DNA from: Phascolomyces articulosus
Lineage: Eukaryota > Mucoromycota > Mucoromycetes > Mucorales > Lichtheimiaceae
DNA length: 64,000 nt
NCBI GenBank assembly: GCA_025677815.1
Contig: JAIXMP010000016.1
Location: 496,001-560,000 of the forward strand
Reading direction: 5' to 3'
In this document: one piece after another, positions 1 to 11,851 of the stretch
How positions within the stretch are numbered: position 1 is the stretch's first letter
Layout: each line of letters begins with the position of its first letter
Program-made: the position numbers and the translations under genes
Notes under the pieces: generated by a model
What the model saw: the letters and a program-made list of their open reading frames with translations, nothing else
Database searches by the model: none
What the model was told of the DNA's origin: nothing

Positions 1-247
1 ATATAGAGTAAGCCTTTTTTTTCGCGTTCATTCCTCTCTCATCATTGAATTGATCGACACCATTGAATACTAATATTCAGACAATTTTCTTTTCAAGTCA
101 ACACAAGGTATTACAAATAATCTACCGCCTTTCACAAGTTCGCATAAGGAAGAAAAGACAACGACTAATACAACAGAAAAGTAATAAAAACAAAGATAAA
201 AAGAGGTAATTTTCCCGCTGTACTGATGTGTTTTTTTTTTAATCCAG

Positions 248-618
248 GCGCCCACACAAAAAGTTGAAGCAAGATATAACTAATAACAAAAAAGGTCATG
301 TTGAAATGAATACCTCTACTACTGCTACTATTCAGCAGTCTTTATCTGTACATCCTCCTCCTGTACCACCATTATCATTATTATCACATCACCCGCAGGT
401 CAGTGGAAATGATAGTAATAACAAGAATGATTTTAATGAAACGGATACTGGTAAGGAGTTACCCATGGAACTAAACTCGAAAAGTAATATTGCATGATTT
501 TTTGACATATGGATAAACTATAAATTGTATAGATTTCAGTAATTTACTCATGTCGTGGTACTATAGCGGATATTACACCGGATATTATCAGGTAAATAAA
601 ATAACATTTGTTTCGTAA
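248..618 (+). CDS. SMN1: Survival motor neuron (SMN) homologue, 3' part only
   Basis: SMN is the oligomeric core of the complex that loads Sm proteins onto spliceosomal snRNAs. Two exons can be supported. Exon A (248-483) follows an AG acceptor and encodes a Lys-rich then Ser/Thr/Pro-rich linker that includes HPPPVPP. Exon B (533-591) joins it in frame and encodes NLLMSWYYSGYYTGYYQ, which matches the SMN C-terminal YG box (the SWYxSGYxTGYY self-association motif). The Gemin2-binding segment and Tudor domain should lie before the window start. The C-terminus is uncertain: reading on without splicing ends at a TAA at 616-618, but GTAAAT at 592 may be a donor. No ATG is needed for exon A because it is internal. 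Confidence rests mainly on the YG box. Confidence 0.72.
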
Positions 619-920
619 ATATTATAATAATCATATACTAATAATAATTTAATCATTATGTATAATAATAAAAAGGGTTCTCGATAATCAATCTAGTCGT
701 TGATCATAATACAACATGAAATACGTCAGATAAAATAATTGCGAGGTCAATTTCAATTTTTCCATGCAGAAAATAAAGTTACTATTGATGGTTGAACTAT
801 TATCCCGAGAGGCTGAGTTTTTTTTTGTTGTCGAAAAGTATACTGGACCTAGTCCTTATTTTGTTATTGATTCCCCTCCTCATTCTTACAAGTGAACATT
901 TCAATATTTTTTTTACGACC
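619..920. other. Spacer between SMN and Cmc2
   Basis: An AT-rich stretch with no convincing coding exon. It must hold the SMN 3' end and the Cmc2 promoter. An open frame in phase with Cmc2 starts at 792 but is hydrophobic and unlike the family, so it is probably not translated. Confidence 0.5.
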
Positions 921-1309
921 ATGCATCCTCCATTAGCAGAACATAAACATGAAGGCTGTCTCAAGGCTATTCAAGCACTTGACGAATGTCATAATTCTGG
1001 TTTTATGAATCGTTTTACAGGAGCATGTAATGCTACAAAGGCTCAGTTAGACGAGTGCCTGAAAGAAGAGGTAAAAAATAATAATTTTATTCAAGGGAAA
1101 AGGGAACCATTCAATCACCTAAATTCTCTCTCTCTCTCCTATTTTTCTATATCCGGACTAAAAAAAATCAAATTTAACGCATCGAATTGATTGATGATTA
1201 TTATTAGTTTCTTGTTCTTCGAGCTGAAAATAAGGCCAAGGCTGCAGCTAAACGTGCTAAATTAGAAAAGATTTGGAAAGAGATGGAGGAACCACCTAAA
1301 TCATCCTAA
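921..1309 (+). CDS. CMC2: COX assembly mitochondrial protein 2 (Cmc2), twin CX9C
   Basis: Cmc2 is a small intermembrane-space protein needed for cytochrome c oxidase assembly and is imported by the Mia40 disulfide relay. Exon 1 is 921-1070 (50 codons) and exon 2 is 1208-1309 (33 codons plus stop), giving 83 residues, the usual size. The N-terminus MHPPLAEHKH is the family signature and decides the start. Cysteines 13/23 and 36/46 form the two CX9C pairs. The C-terminal helix is charged (KAKAAAKRAKLEKIWKEMEE), as in Cmc2 proteins. The intron (1071-1207) starts GTAAAA and ends TTAG. There is no cleavable presequence, as expected for a Mia40 substrate. Confidence 0.9.
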
Positions 1310-1655
1310 AACCCTTGTAACATTGTCATCATCGCACGTATCCCATCCATTCCATCTCAAAAAGTCGATATAGGCAATTTAATTATCAAAAATGTAAATA
1401 TTATCTAATAAAAAAAATACGCCAAGGCTTTTAGACTTAAATTTCCCATTCTTTTTTGTGAAACACTTCCGTCGATCCTTATTTTTTAATGTCATCATCT
1501 GTAAATATAAAAAAATAACAATTCAAACAAAAGGTTCGAGATCGTCGTTCTTTTTTTTCCCTTTTTTTTTCTTTTCTTCATCATATACATCTTTATCCTC
1601 TCCTTATTCTTCTTCTTATTATTAACAAAAAAACAAAATAATCCTTTTTTTTCTA

Positions 1656-3606
1656 ATGGGAACTTCTACTCGACGACGTACATTTATTGGTGTCATACTT
1701 TTATTCATTTATGTTTCCATCTTTTACATTCTTCATAACTCCATGATATTATCAAAAGAGAGTGATGATACATGGAGCCTTTTTGATGGATATAATAACC
1801 ATAACTCTCAACAGCAAAGACCTTTTGTTGATATCCCTGCTCCATCACCTTCTCCATCTTCATCATCATCACAGCAACAGCAACAGCAACAACAGCCGCA
1901 GGAAGTATGTCAAAGCAACCCACAAGCAGTGAATCGTAACGCAGATCCCAATCATACGCAAGCCCATATTGACTTTTGGCGTCGTCTAGACAACGAGACG
2001 ATTTCAGATTATCGAGAAAGCTGGAAATCATTTATGGCGGGGGACGGTGGCTTTCTACCAGACCAGCCCGAATATGAATATCGAAAAGGCGTTGTGATGG
2101 TGGCAGGGAATAGGGATACTTTTGAACGTGCACTTACAGCTGTAAAGATGTTACGGCGCCATAAATGTTATTTACCCGTTGAAGTATGGCATCTTTCTGA
2201 TGAATCACCGTCCAATACAACTACACAATCTTTAAATGAACTAGGCGCTGTATCACGCGATTTATCTGAACCAACCTTACCACGTCCCATGAATTATCGT
2301 CTTGATGCAGAAAAACAGTGAGTTATACATATTATTATTTGCTACGTTATTGTCCTCTATTTATATATTTCTGCTTATATTTATTTACCTCATGAACTCG
2401 TCTTTTTTATTTATTTTCTGCTAATATAATCAATGATGTTTATGAATGATCACAGGTTTCAAATTAAAGCAGCAGCTATAATAAATTCAAATTTTGAACA
2501 AGTCCTCTACTTGGATTCAGATAACACTCCTACGCGTGATCCTTCTTTCCTTTTTGAAACCAGTGCATTTAAAGCAACAGGTGCCATGTTTTGGCCAGAT
2601 TTCTGGTTAGTGTATATACAAGTACTTATACTATGGGTGTGAATGAACATGTTATGGGACTAATTGATATTTACTTCTATTACTAAAACAGGAAAACCCA
2701 TACAGAAAATAAAATATTTGAAATTCTTGATATTCCATGTAAAGATGAGTGGGAACAAGAGGTAATCTATAAACTAATAACAAATAAACTAGAAAAATAG
2801 AAATTTCTCTTCCAGTTGCTGCTATACATTCTATCTAATTCTTTCCCTCTTCATATTTGAAGAAAAGAATACGTAATAATAGTAACAGCACTAAACCATT
2901 TATGTCATTTTATTATTATTTATTTTAGTCTGGTCAAATGGTGATTGATAAAACCAAGTCATGGTTACCGTTGCAATTGACTTGGTATATGCAAGAACAT
3001 AGTGATTTATATTTCCAATTTCTTAATGGTGATAAAGATACCTTTAAATACGCTTGGAAGGTTGGTATAATAACTAGGGAGATTCTATATTAGGTACTAC
3101 TGCTATTTTTTCTATGTCTATCAATGGCTCATGTATCATTATCACTGTTATATATATATATATAGGCACTTGGAACTCCTTATTACATGACAGAAACCTT
3201 TTTGGGTATGGGTGGACTTGAAGTAGAAACGTTCTGTGGCCATACCATGTTACAATATTCTGATGACGATAGTCTTCATCCACTTTTTGTTCATGCCAAC
3301 TTGATGAAAATAACAGACAAGAATGGATTTATGGTCCTTCGACGCGTCAAAAATGAAGAAGGTGAAGCGAAAGAAGAATATTATGAACAACCTTGGCAAC
3401 AAATCAAACGCTATGTGGATAACAGAGGCATCACCAATTTGAGTCCAAGTTTCCGTATTGCACCTGGAGGGAAAGCTTGTATGAACTTTGTGAATAGTCT
3501 TTATGGTGAACCAGAGACAGTGATTGAAGATTTTGATCAAATCTTGCCTGATTTTCGCAATGCTTATTTTGAATTAGGTGGTATTGGTGGTGAAACACGT
3601 GGTTAA
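1656..3606 (+). CDS. Golgi alpha-mannosyltransferase, GT71 (MNN1/MNN2-like)
   Basis: Predicted type II Golgi membrane glycosyltransferase adding mannose to glycoproteins. Exons 1656-2317, 2456-2605, 2692-2761, 2929-3060 and 3166-3606 join in frame to give 484 residues. A short basic cytosolic tail (TRRRT) is followed by one membrane segment (about residues 11-27), then a Ser/Pro/Gln-rich stem (about 50-90) and the catalytic domain. The nucleotide-sugar/metal site is the DXD-type DSD at 241-243 in LYLDSDNTP. The upstream GVVMVAGNRDTFERALTAVKMLRR and LPVEVWHLSDE blocks are typical of the MNN1/MNN2 family. The exact linkage (alpha-1,2 or alpha-1,3) cannot be read from sequence. A CAG repeat encodes the Gln run in the stem. 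Confidence 0.85.
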
Positions 3607-4057
3607 AAAGTCACAATGGCGTTTTCCTTCTTACATTACATTCTTAACACTCCTCCTCCACTGTATACACCCTACTCTACTTTTACTTTTCTCTTTATTT
3701 TTTTTTGTATAACAACATCTACAAAATGTATATATATATATATATATTATTGGTATATCAGTAGTAGTAATAATACCTCAATTTACATATTAAAACACTA
3801 TTTTATCATTGAATATAAATAACTTTAGTGTAGAAATGAATGGTACCAAGGAGAGATAAATTTCATTGTACAACTTGAAAAAATCCACTTGTTAGATTCA
3901 AGCTGCGTAACAATCTTGTTTTTTTGGGTGTCTTTTTTGTATCACCAATCAATCCTTTTCTTTTTTGCACTCCTCCGAAAAAAAAAGAATACACCTTGCC
4001 CTGTCATTCCATTAGCGAAAGACAATATATATCTTTTTATATATACACATATATATC
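3607..4057. other. Spacer with (TA)n tracts
   Basis: 3' region of the mannosyltransferase and 5' region of the next gene. It contains (TA)n at about 3729-3746 and pyrimidine-rich stretches. Small open frames here are hydrophobic AT-rich noise. Confidence 0.5.
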
Positions 4058-7000
4058 ATGTCACAAACATCAGACATTAGTGATATGGACATTTCTGATA
4101 GTGATGAAGAACTTGGATTGTCCTCTTCAAGAGCACAAAGAAACTCTTATTATCAATCTGAAATAGTCCAATCTCAACGACCTTCAATGTATACCGATCC
4201 AATTTTATCTACATCCGATCCGACAACCTCATGGACACAAAACGATGCTTCTTTACAACAGCAGCAACAATACCAACAACCTCTATTACAGCAACAACAA
4301 CAACAGTATCAATCCCAACAAGATCTGATTTATCAACAACAACAGCAGCAACCCCAACAACAATCCATGATGCTTCAAAATGAATGGTACTATCCACCAC
4401 AGCCACAACCACAACAACCAGCCGATGTTGAAATGACACCTCAGTTACTCATAGATGGACCATTAGCAGTAGATCATGGGTTTCCATACTTGGTTGATCT
4501 TACAGGCGATTCCGATTCAAGTAGTACCACCAGCAGCAACAATGACAACAATAAGGATTCAGACGATACAAGTAGTACTAGTAGTAGTGAAAGTATTGAA
4601 GAACTCTATGGTCCATTCCCCATTGTAACCAATGGTACATTATCTCCACGCGATTCTCCGGTTGTAAGCGTTTCGTCTGCAGCAAGTACTCCTGCTACGA
4701 GTAATGGTATGACTTTTGTTCAGTCTCCTCGACCTTCCAGTCATTTGGTAGTGTCAAAACAATTGGAAATTGAAAAACTTAAATTATTGATTGCTCAACG
4801 TGAACAAGCAAAGGCCAAGAAGCAGGAATTGGAACGTCAAATCGTACAACAGAATGAATTATCTGTACAACAACAACAAACAACAAAAGCAACAACACCA
4901 TCTGTATCAATGTTGTCGCCTTCCTCCCCGTCCTCTTCATCACCCGTTAGCAACGATAACATCAACAACAATCCGAAAAAAAATAATAACGATTCAGAAT
5001 CTGTAGATGTAAATAATGGAATCAAAGATACGGTCGATTTGAAGCGCTCAATTGATGCAATGGATAGAGAAATTGATGAAAATAAAGCAGAACTTGCGGC
5101 AGCTATTGAGGAAAAAAAACAACAGGAACAAAATGTTAATGATGAAAATGATGATATTAACATGGACAAAGAAGAACATGAGGGTGAGGATGAAGATGAA
5201 GATGTTGAAATGGATGAAGATGTAGATACCACCGTCATATCTGATATTGAACAACAAATGGAGGCTTTGCGTCAAGCCATTGCAAAACACGACTCAAAAT
5301 TAAAGGATTTAGAAAAATCCAAGGGAGACTATAATCTTAAGGCTATGGGATTACAAATACGTATATCAGCAACAAAAAACAAAAAGTTTAAAGAATCCAT
5401 TGCAGCACAATCAGCAGCTTCTTCGACCTCAACACCAAGGAGTAAATATGACCATACCAGTGGAAAAGGCAAACGGCCCAAAGAATACGATCAAAGGGAT
5501 AAGCCAATGGAATTACCTAATAAGCGACATCCTACTAATGGATTTGTATATCAACCACCCCTTCCACCAGTACCACAACCAAAACTCGATCTACATATTT
5601 TTCGAAAAGATGAATCATTACCCATTCGACCACTCCCTCCACCACCCTCCTTACCATCATTTCAACCATTAACACGACGTCGTCTTCCAGATGCTAAGCC
5701 AATTCATATTCTTAAACCTCGCGCATTTCCTCCACCTCCACCATCACAATATGCATCCCCATCTCCACCGCCGCTTCCACTAATACTATCGCAAACATCA
5801 CCAGCACCTCCGCCACCATCTTCTCTTTCTAATCCACCACAACCACCACCACCTCCACCGCCAGCAAATCGAACATACATACCATCACTAACCGATGAAA
5901 ATGAAGTATATCCAATTGCAGATGCAATGAAGTTAGGGACCTATCTATCCGAATTAGAAGGACTTATCAAAATTCGTTTTCTCTCCGACACAAATGCAGT
6001 AAGATCAACAAATCCAATCGCTCGGATACCACCGCGACCATCACGATTAATCACTGTGGATGGTTTTACATTAGCACTGGATTCTGTTTTGTTACGGGAA
6101 ACACCTCAAGTAAATATCAACTCATTTGAAAATAGAAGAAATGAATGTGGGAGGATATATAATAACATGGATTTATTGGTTTGTTTATTTTGGATTATTG
6201 TTTTTTTTTAGAATACAGATATTGTATCACCACTCTCAATTGATTTCGCATCTGCACTTCCAACACATAAGGTATGATAAAGAAAGACAAAAAAAAGAAT
6301 AAAGGTCAAGGAGGGAGAACTGATATTTCCCCTCGCTCCCTTCCCAAACAAATATATAGCAAGAAGCAATGGAGGATAACCTTGCATTCGACAGTTTATT
6401 GTACAATATTATTCAACGTAACGACCGAAGCTTCCGTACACTCCCTTCCTCGATTCAAACTGCACTTGCAGGCATTGTTGCCAGTTTACCCTCGGATGTA
6501 CGCGACATTCAATCGAACAAAAGATATGGCAATCCATCTTTTGAGAAGGCTAGGCAACTAGTCCGAGAAGCAACCCAAGCTCATCCCGAAGTCGAGCTTT
6601 TATGGGGTTTGTTCGCTGAATTATCACTTTATTATCATGGACCCTCTAGCCAGGAAATTATGAATGATTTATCTTCCATCGATGGCAATATACCCTTTGC
6701 AGCAGCCGATGTGATATGGCAAAAGATACGAGCAGCGATGACGAATACGTCAGATTCACAACAACCAAAATTAATTATTGAAAACCTTTTAAATAATTTA
6801 GCAAAAAGTCGAGGGGCTACCCAGAAATCAGGTACATCTTTATTGAATTTTTCTATATATATATATATATGAATATATTTGGTTTCTCTATCCATAGACT
6901 AATTCGTTTTTTTTTTTTTTTTTTTTACAATTTAACAGCAGAAGCAAAGTCAATATCAGGCATATCGACAGAAATCATTATGAGAACATTACGATTTTTT

Positions 7001-8032
7001 GGATTGGATTATGTATTGTATCTTTTAACTGGAAAAAAAGAAACGTTCATCAAGGATGATGGTGTGGAATTGTTTTCATTGGAAACAAACAATCTGGATG
7101 ATCATGATATTTATGTTGTATGGATGACTGTATTGTATAATCTATTATTTCAACGTATGCCTGATTCGATATGTCGGCATTGGTATGCCAGTATTTTAAC
7201 AAACGGACGACCTTCAACGGTTAAGCCCTTGTTTACAATTGACTGGGCCATGACAGCAGCTCAAGCACCTTTATCTCAACAAGAACAACTTAGTTCACTC
7301 AACATTTTGTTATCCATGCTTCATTATTTCAGCAAAAAGGCACGTGGTAACGGAGCCAAACGACCCTTATTGATGGGTGTATGGCAAACATTATTGAACT
7401 TACTTCCTCATTGTGAATGTTACAAAAGGGCAGGTACATTAACTTTGTTGCGCGGTGGATTGGAAGTGGAAGCGCTTCAACCTGAAATATATGATATGGC
7501 TGCCTATCTGGAAACACAAATGGGGGATCGTGCAGGAGCCACCAGTCGATTACAAGCACGTGCATTTCAACTTTCATTAAACCATCGGTTCTTGTTAGCG
7601 TATCGATCAGCACACAACATGGGTCTTTCAGGAACAAGTTCACTCAAAGACATGAGAGAAGCAGCAAAATTGGTGTGTGCACCCATGGAAATCGCATTTG
7701 ATATACCCAAGACAGTATCGAATGAAGAAGATAGTGTTTATATTGATTCTGTACGAAGATTTTATCTAAGTGCATTGGGCCTTGATCCTACCCCTCCACG
7801 ACCTACCAAAAAAGCATACAACACGGGCGTAATACGTCATTCAGCATTTGCTTGGATCAATTTAATGTTTCTTACACAAATCAACCTATGGATCTATTCA
7901 CAACATATGCATGCTATGTTTATTCAACAGTTGGAAAATACCCGTGATGGTGCAATGGAATCTGTTAAATCGGATGAAGCAAAATTATTGATTTTTAAAT
8001 ATGCAAGTGAAGTTTTACGTTCTACACAATAA
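4058..8032 (+). CDS. Large Q/S/P-rich coiled-coil protein with helical C-terminal half
   Basis: Four exons (4058-6109, 6212-6271, 6360-6831, 6939-8032) join in frame to give 1225 residues. Visible order: an acidic start (SDISDMDISDSDEE), Gln-rich tracts (about 65-125), Asp/Ser-rich segments, two coiled coils (about 225-265 and 325-440, split by a very acidic DEDEDVEMDED run), a Pro-rich region (about 490-610), and a 600-residue helical region with HAT/TPR-like character (for example FEKARQLVREATQAHPEVELLW). I do not firmly recognise it. The plan of coiled coil plus HAT-like C-terminus recalls the ZFC3H1/Red1 nuclear RNA-surveillance scaffolds, but the CCCH-type zinc finger of that family is not visible, so this is only a suggestion. 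The last exon is long and strongly coding. Confidence 0.75.
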
Positions 8033-8190
8033 ATCGTGCTCTTTTTTTTTGCTTTTTTTTTACATATATAATGGTGATGTGAATTATTTTGTAATTTTTA
8101 TTGAAATGATGCATGTGCTTTTTTTTGTGGGGGTGTTGATGTGGACATGGTGAGAGTAAAAGGGATGTGGATCTATTTATATAATTATTT

Positions 8191-8940
8191 TTATTGTCGG
8201 AAAACAAGGTTGGATGGGAGTGCATTGGCATTATCTTCAAAGAAACGTTGAACAGAACCGGGTTGTGAAGATACTGGTTCTTGGGCTTTGGTGAAATGTG
8301 CAAGTAAATCAGCACCAGTTTGAATACTGCTCAATTCGCGATTAGAGACTTCTTTGCCAGTTTGTTGGATGCTTTCCTTGATAATCTATACAGAAAATCA
8401 TTGAATAAATGAAGTTAATTATTATATATTATGTTCCAGAAATTTTCATAACTATCTCTCTTGCTCTTTATATAAACATATTCCTTTTATTGATTACTCA
8501 CCTTGAATTTTGTATCAGGAGAATCAAATCGAGCTTCTTGCCAGCTAGATTCAGTAACACCAGAAACGTTGTCAACAACAATAGTTTGGACAGTCTTTTG
8601 GATTTCTTCTACAGTTTGATTCTCATTTTTGTTTAACCACCTAAAATAAATAAACAAGCCATTGTTAGAAAAGAGTTTACTTCTACTCTTTTTTATCTAC
8701 CAATGCTGTCAAAGCCAATAGGTTAAAAGGTCTCAGAGAGTGAGCTTACGATAAACTTTCTTGTTCTTCTTCGTAATGGTTGACATTTAAAGAGATTTCT
8801 GGTGTGGAATTTTCAGGAGTTGATTCTTTAGGTGTAGGTGGGACGGTTGATTGTTTGGCCCATGGGTTGAAACGGCTAAAACCACCAGCAGCTCGTACAG
8901 GTGAAGTATGGAATGATCGAATTAATGAATGTCGCAACAT
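8191..8940 (-). CDS. Mitochondrial large ribosomal subunit protein mL50
   Basis: Three exons on the minus strand (8750-8940, 8502-8640, 8191-8385) give 174 residues. The N-terminus MLRHSLIRSFHTSPVRAA is a classic matrix-targeting presequence (Arg/Ser-rich, no acidic residues). The core SSWQEARFDSPDTKFKII followed by a segment with GKEVSNRELSSIQTGADLL fits the mL50 (MRPL50) family pattern of a conserved Trp, then a KF motif, then the dll/hf segment. It is a structural protein of the mitoribosome. The gene is convergent with the preceding gene, with only about 158 bp between the two stop codons, so their 3' UTRs may overlap. The assignment is by motif pattern, not alignment. Confidence 0.7.
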
Positions 8941-9189
8941 GGTAGGTGGAGGAAGTTCCTTTTTTTTTTTGTTTTTGTTTGAAAAAGTAAAAACAAAATT
9001 CGTTTCCGCAATTTTCTATTGACATGCGGAGTAGTAGAAGGAGTTTCGCTGGTCACCTAACAGCCTTTATGATGGTGGTGTTGCATAAGAAAAAATTTTA
9101 TACATACCAACAAATACCCAATCCATATAGACTAATTGTGTTATATAAACACTATAACAAGAAATACTTTTATTAGAATAATTTCTTAT

Positions 9190-9773
9190 GCAGGCATTTC
9201 TCAAGTGTCTTACATGTTTGAACGACTTGAAAATCTACAGCAAGTAACATTAGCTGGCTTTCTTATCGAAGATAATGTTTTATGAAAATTGGCAAGTGGA
9301 TTAAAACGACTTGAAACATTACTTTTGATCAACAGTGGGTTGAAATTCTGGGAGATCATTCAAGACAAACTAGGCAAGGAATGGTTGTATTTGTCGAAGC
9401 AATGCGTGGTACAGATAGTTGTTTAATTAAAGAATTGTGTCTCCGTGGTTTTAGTACTATTACCAATCAAGTCCTCAATGTACTTGGTCAAACGAATAAT
9501 TTAACATCACAACGTATTGAAAATAATAGTCATATTACCGATCACGGAATCAACGAATTCATCAATAGTTACAAGAATAACAATATTGAAGTATTTGAAT
9601 TCCAAGGCGTCTGTTCCGATAATCCTGCTGCATCAAATGTTCCTTTATTTTTTTTAATCTTAGAAGTATTCTCAAAAGCCTCTTTTCCCTTTTCATACTA
9701 CCACTCTCCTCATGCGCAATTACATTATTTCTACAACAAACTCAAACTTTTTAGTGTTGTTACCTGGATCTAA
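9190..9773 (+). pseudogene. Decayed F-box/LRR-type gene fragment
   Basis: Leucine-rich-repeat-like coding remnants on the plus strand: RLENLQQVTLAGFLIEDN, then GLKRLETLLLINSGLKFWE, then in another frame CLIKELCLRGFSTITNQ and ITDHGINEFINSYKNNNIEVFEF. A TGA interrupts the first part near 9282 and a frameshift near 9380-9400 separates the two halves. No start, F-box or clean 3' end remains. The repeat spacing resembles the LRR half of the intact TPR/F-box/LRR protein at 53 kb. It faces the larger F-box pseudogene next to it, so these may be leftovers of a local F-box family cluster. Confidence 0.6.
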
Positions 9774-11677
9774 TAACATTATAATATTGGGTAATTCAGC
9801 AAAGTTGAATCATTAATAAAAGAGTATATTAGGGTAAGAATTTTATTTTTTATAAGAATAATAAGTATTAATAATTAATAGAATACAACTTGAATATTGA
9901 TGTTTAGATATAATAATATAATAACAATGATAACATGAAAAAATCTCGAACACATATAATAATATGGTTACTTGGTTTTTTTTTAAAAAAAAATGGCAAA
10001 TCAATCATTTTTAATTTCACTCTTTTCAATTGAGCGTACTTTTTAAATTCATTTGGATCTTGACTACCCTCACTATCAATTATGAGAGATTTGAGAGATT
10101 GACAATCATCAAGCAATTCATAAAAACCTTCATCATCCACATTTTTACAGGATAGTAATCGGACATGTTTCAATGTTGAAATACGAGTAAAACCTGCCAT
10201 TGTCTTGTTACTAATCACATTCATTTTAACAAAACGTAGTTCTTCAAATGCTGAATGATGTTCTTGATCCGCCATAGCAGCAATAAAATGATCCATGGAT
10301 TCTTGCGTTGGAGAACAATGGGATATTTCTAAACCACATAAAGAGACCACCTTTTCCAATGCTTGTAAGATGGCACCATCTTTCTCAATAATACATCGAC
10401 CGTCCAATGCCACATATTGTAATGGTGATGCGGTAGCAAGAGCTGCATGCTTTTCAAATAATTTGATCAAAGCAGAATTATGAATGGAGTCTCGACATCT
10501 TCTTGATGTAATTCAATGGCTTTCAAATGGTTCAAAGAGGTTAAAGCATCCAATAAATCATCTTCAAAAGGACAAACATCAGGAAGATGGTTTCGAATGG
10601 TAACAGTAACAAGTTGAGGAGAACTGCGAATAAGCGAGGCTACATATTTTTGAGACTTGGTATGACTCAAAGTACAGCTGAAGCTATATAGGCTTGGCAT
10701 TGCAAAATGTTGTGGAGGATGTCCGCTATCAAATTGATCGTCGGTAAAACAGAAAGAACAATGAAGATGTTCTAATGTTGGAGTGGCTCGTGTTAAAATA
10801 GCGGATAATTCTGACTTCCATGTCATTGGATAATTTCCATCATTTACTACCATATCAATATAACGCAATCCTTTTGGTGTATCAGGTATTGCTGCAACTC
10901 CTGTTTCTTTTTGTTGATGCTGGTTTCTGTTGCTGTTGTTGTAATGTAGGTAATGGAACTTTAAAATGGTGTTCTTCATGGTAATAATTAAGTGACAAGT
11001 CTTGAGAATATCTGAATTCCTCGAGCTGTGGAAGATGTTGCGCAACCACATCCACAATGCATCGATTTTGTACATTGAATAATTCGAGTTTTTTAAGTTT
11101 TGGACTTTGCTTGAAGAGTGTTGTCAAGTTGGTAGTATTCACTGTGTTTACATCAAGCGTCAGTTGCACTAAATTATTTGTTATAGTTTCATCATCGGCT
11201 TCCTTTAAATAATCCTTCTCAACCATCCAATTGTTGCCGCGATTTCGTATTTCTGAAAAGGACACCCAATCTGTATTAAGGACGTAATAACCATAATGAA
11301 ACTTTGTAAGTTTTGGACATGTACATAGAATATCTGTGTAGCGAATGCGTTGTTGTCGTTCCTGTTGTTGTCCTGGTAATTTATATTGTGTGACATCGAA
11401 CTTGAGAGATGTCAAAGTACCGCTGACAGCCTGCAATGCATCCATACAAAGAGTATTACTGATATTCACATTATCTAAATTATATATATCAGCATTACTA
11501 GGTATCCATGGGGATTTACAATCGGATTAAAGTCCCCATCTAAACACGTCACCCAATAGAAAAATAAAAAATGAGCTTTTTTTTTCTCTTACACATTGTC
11601 AATTCCAGGACCTTGATATTTTTGAACAAACCTTGTTCCAATTTTTTCAAAGTCGCTCCAACTGCATCATTGACCAC

Positions 11678-11683
11678 AAATTT
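11678..11683. repeat. Target-site duplication, left copy
   Basis: AAATTT directly outside the left inverted repeat; it is matched at 15378-15383. The motif is itself palindromic. Confidence 0.85.
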
Positions 11684-11734
11684 GGGCTACGTCTATTTGC
11701 ACACCCCCTCTCACACACCCCTTTGAAGGTCCGA
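11684..11734 (+). repeat. Left terminal inverted repeat of the MULE
   Basis: Starts GGGCTACGTCTATTTGCACA. The outer 38 bp are identical to the inverted right end, as are the inner bases TTTGAAGGTCCGA. Confidence 0.92.
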
Positions 11735-11851
11735 AGATAAAAATGCTTTTGCAGAAAACAATATATAAAACTGAAAGGTAAAAAATAAAAGAGTATAAAA
11801 AGAGAAGAGACAATAGGAAAAAGAAAATAATATGTGAAAAAGGAAAGGGAA

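Noticed and set aside
792..920. In-frame N-terminal extension of Cmc2
   Set aside because: Hydrophobic and AT-driven; the family N-terminus begins exactly at MHPPLAEHKH (921).
1531..1545. Possible tRNA B-box (GGTTCGAGATC)
   Set aside because: No A-box, acceptor stem or cloverleaf can be formed around it.
4837..5290. Antisense Ser/Cys-rich open frames
   Set aside because: Shadows of Gln/Glu/Asp-rich codons of the sense gene.
11752..11851. Second gene inside the transposon
   Set aside because: The OTU segment joins the transposase-derived linker in frame by splicing, so a separate OTU gene is not needed.
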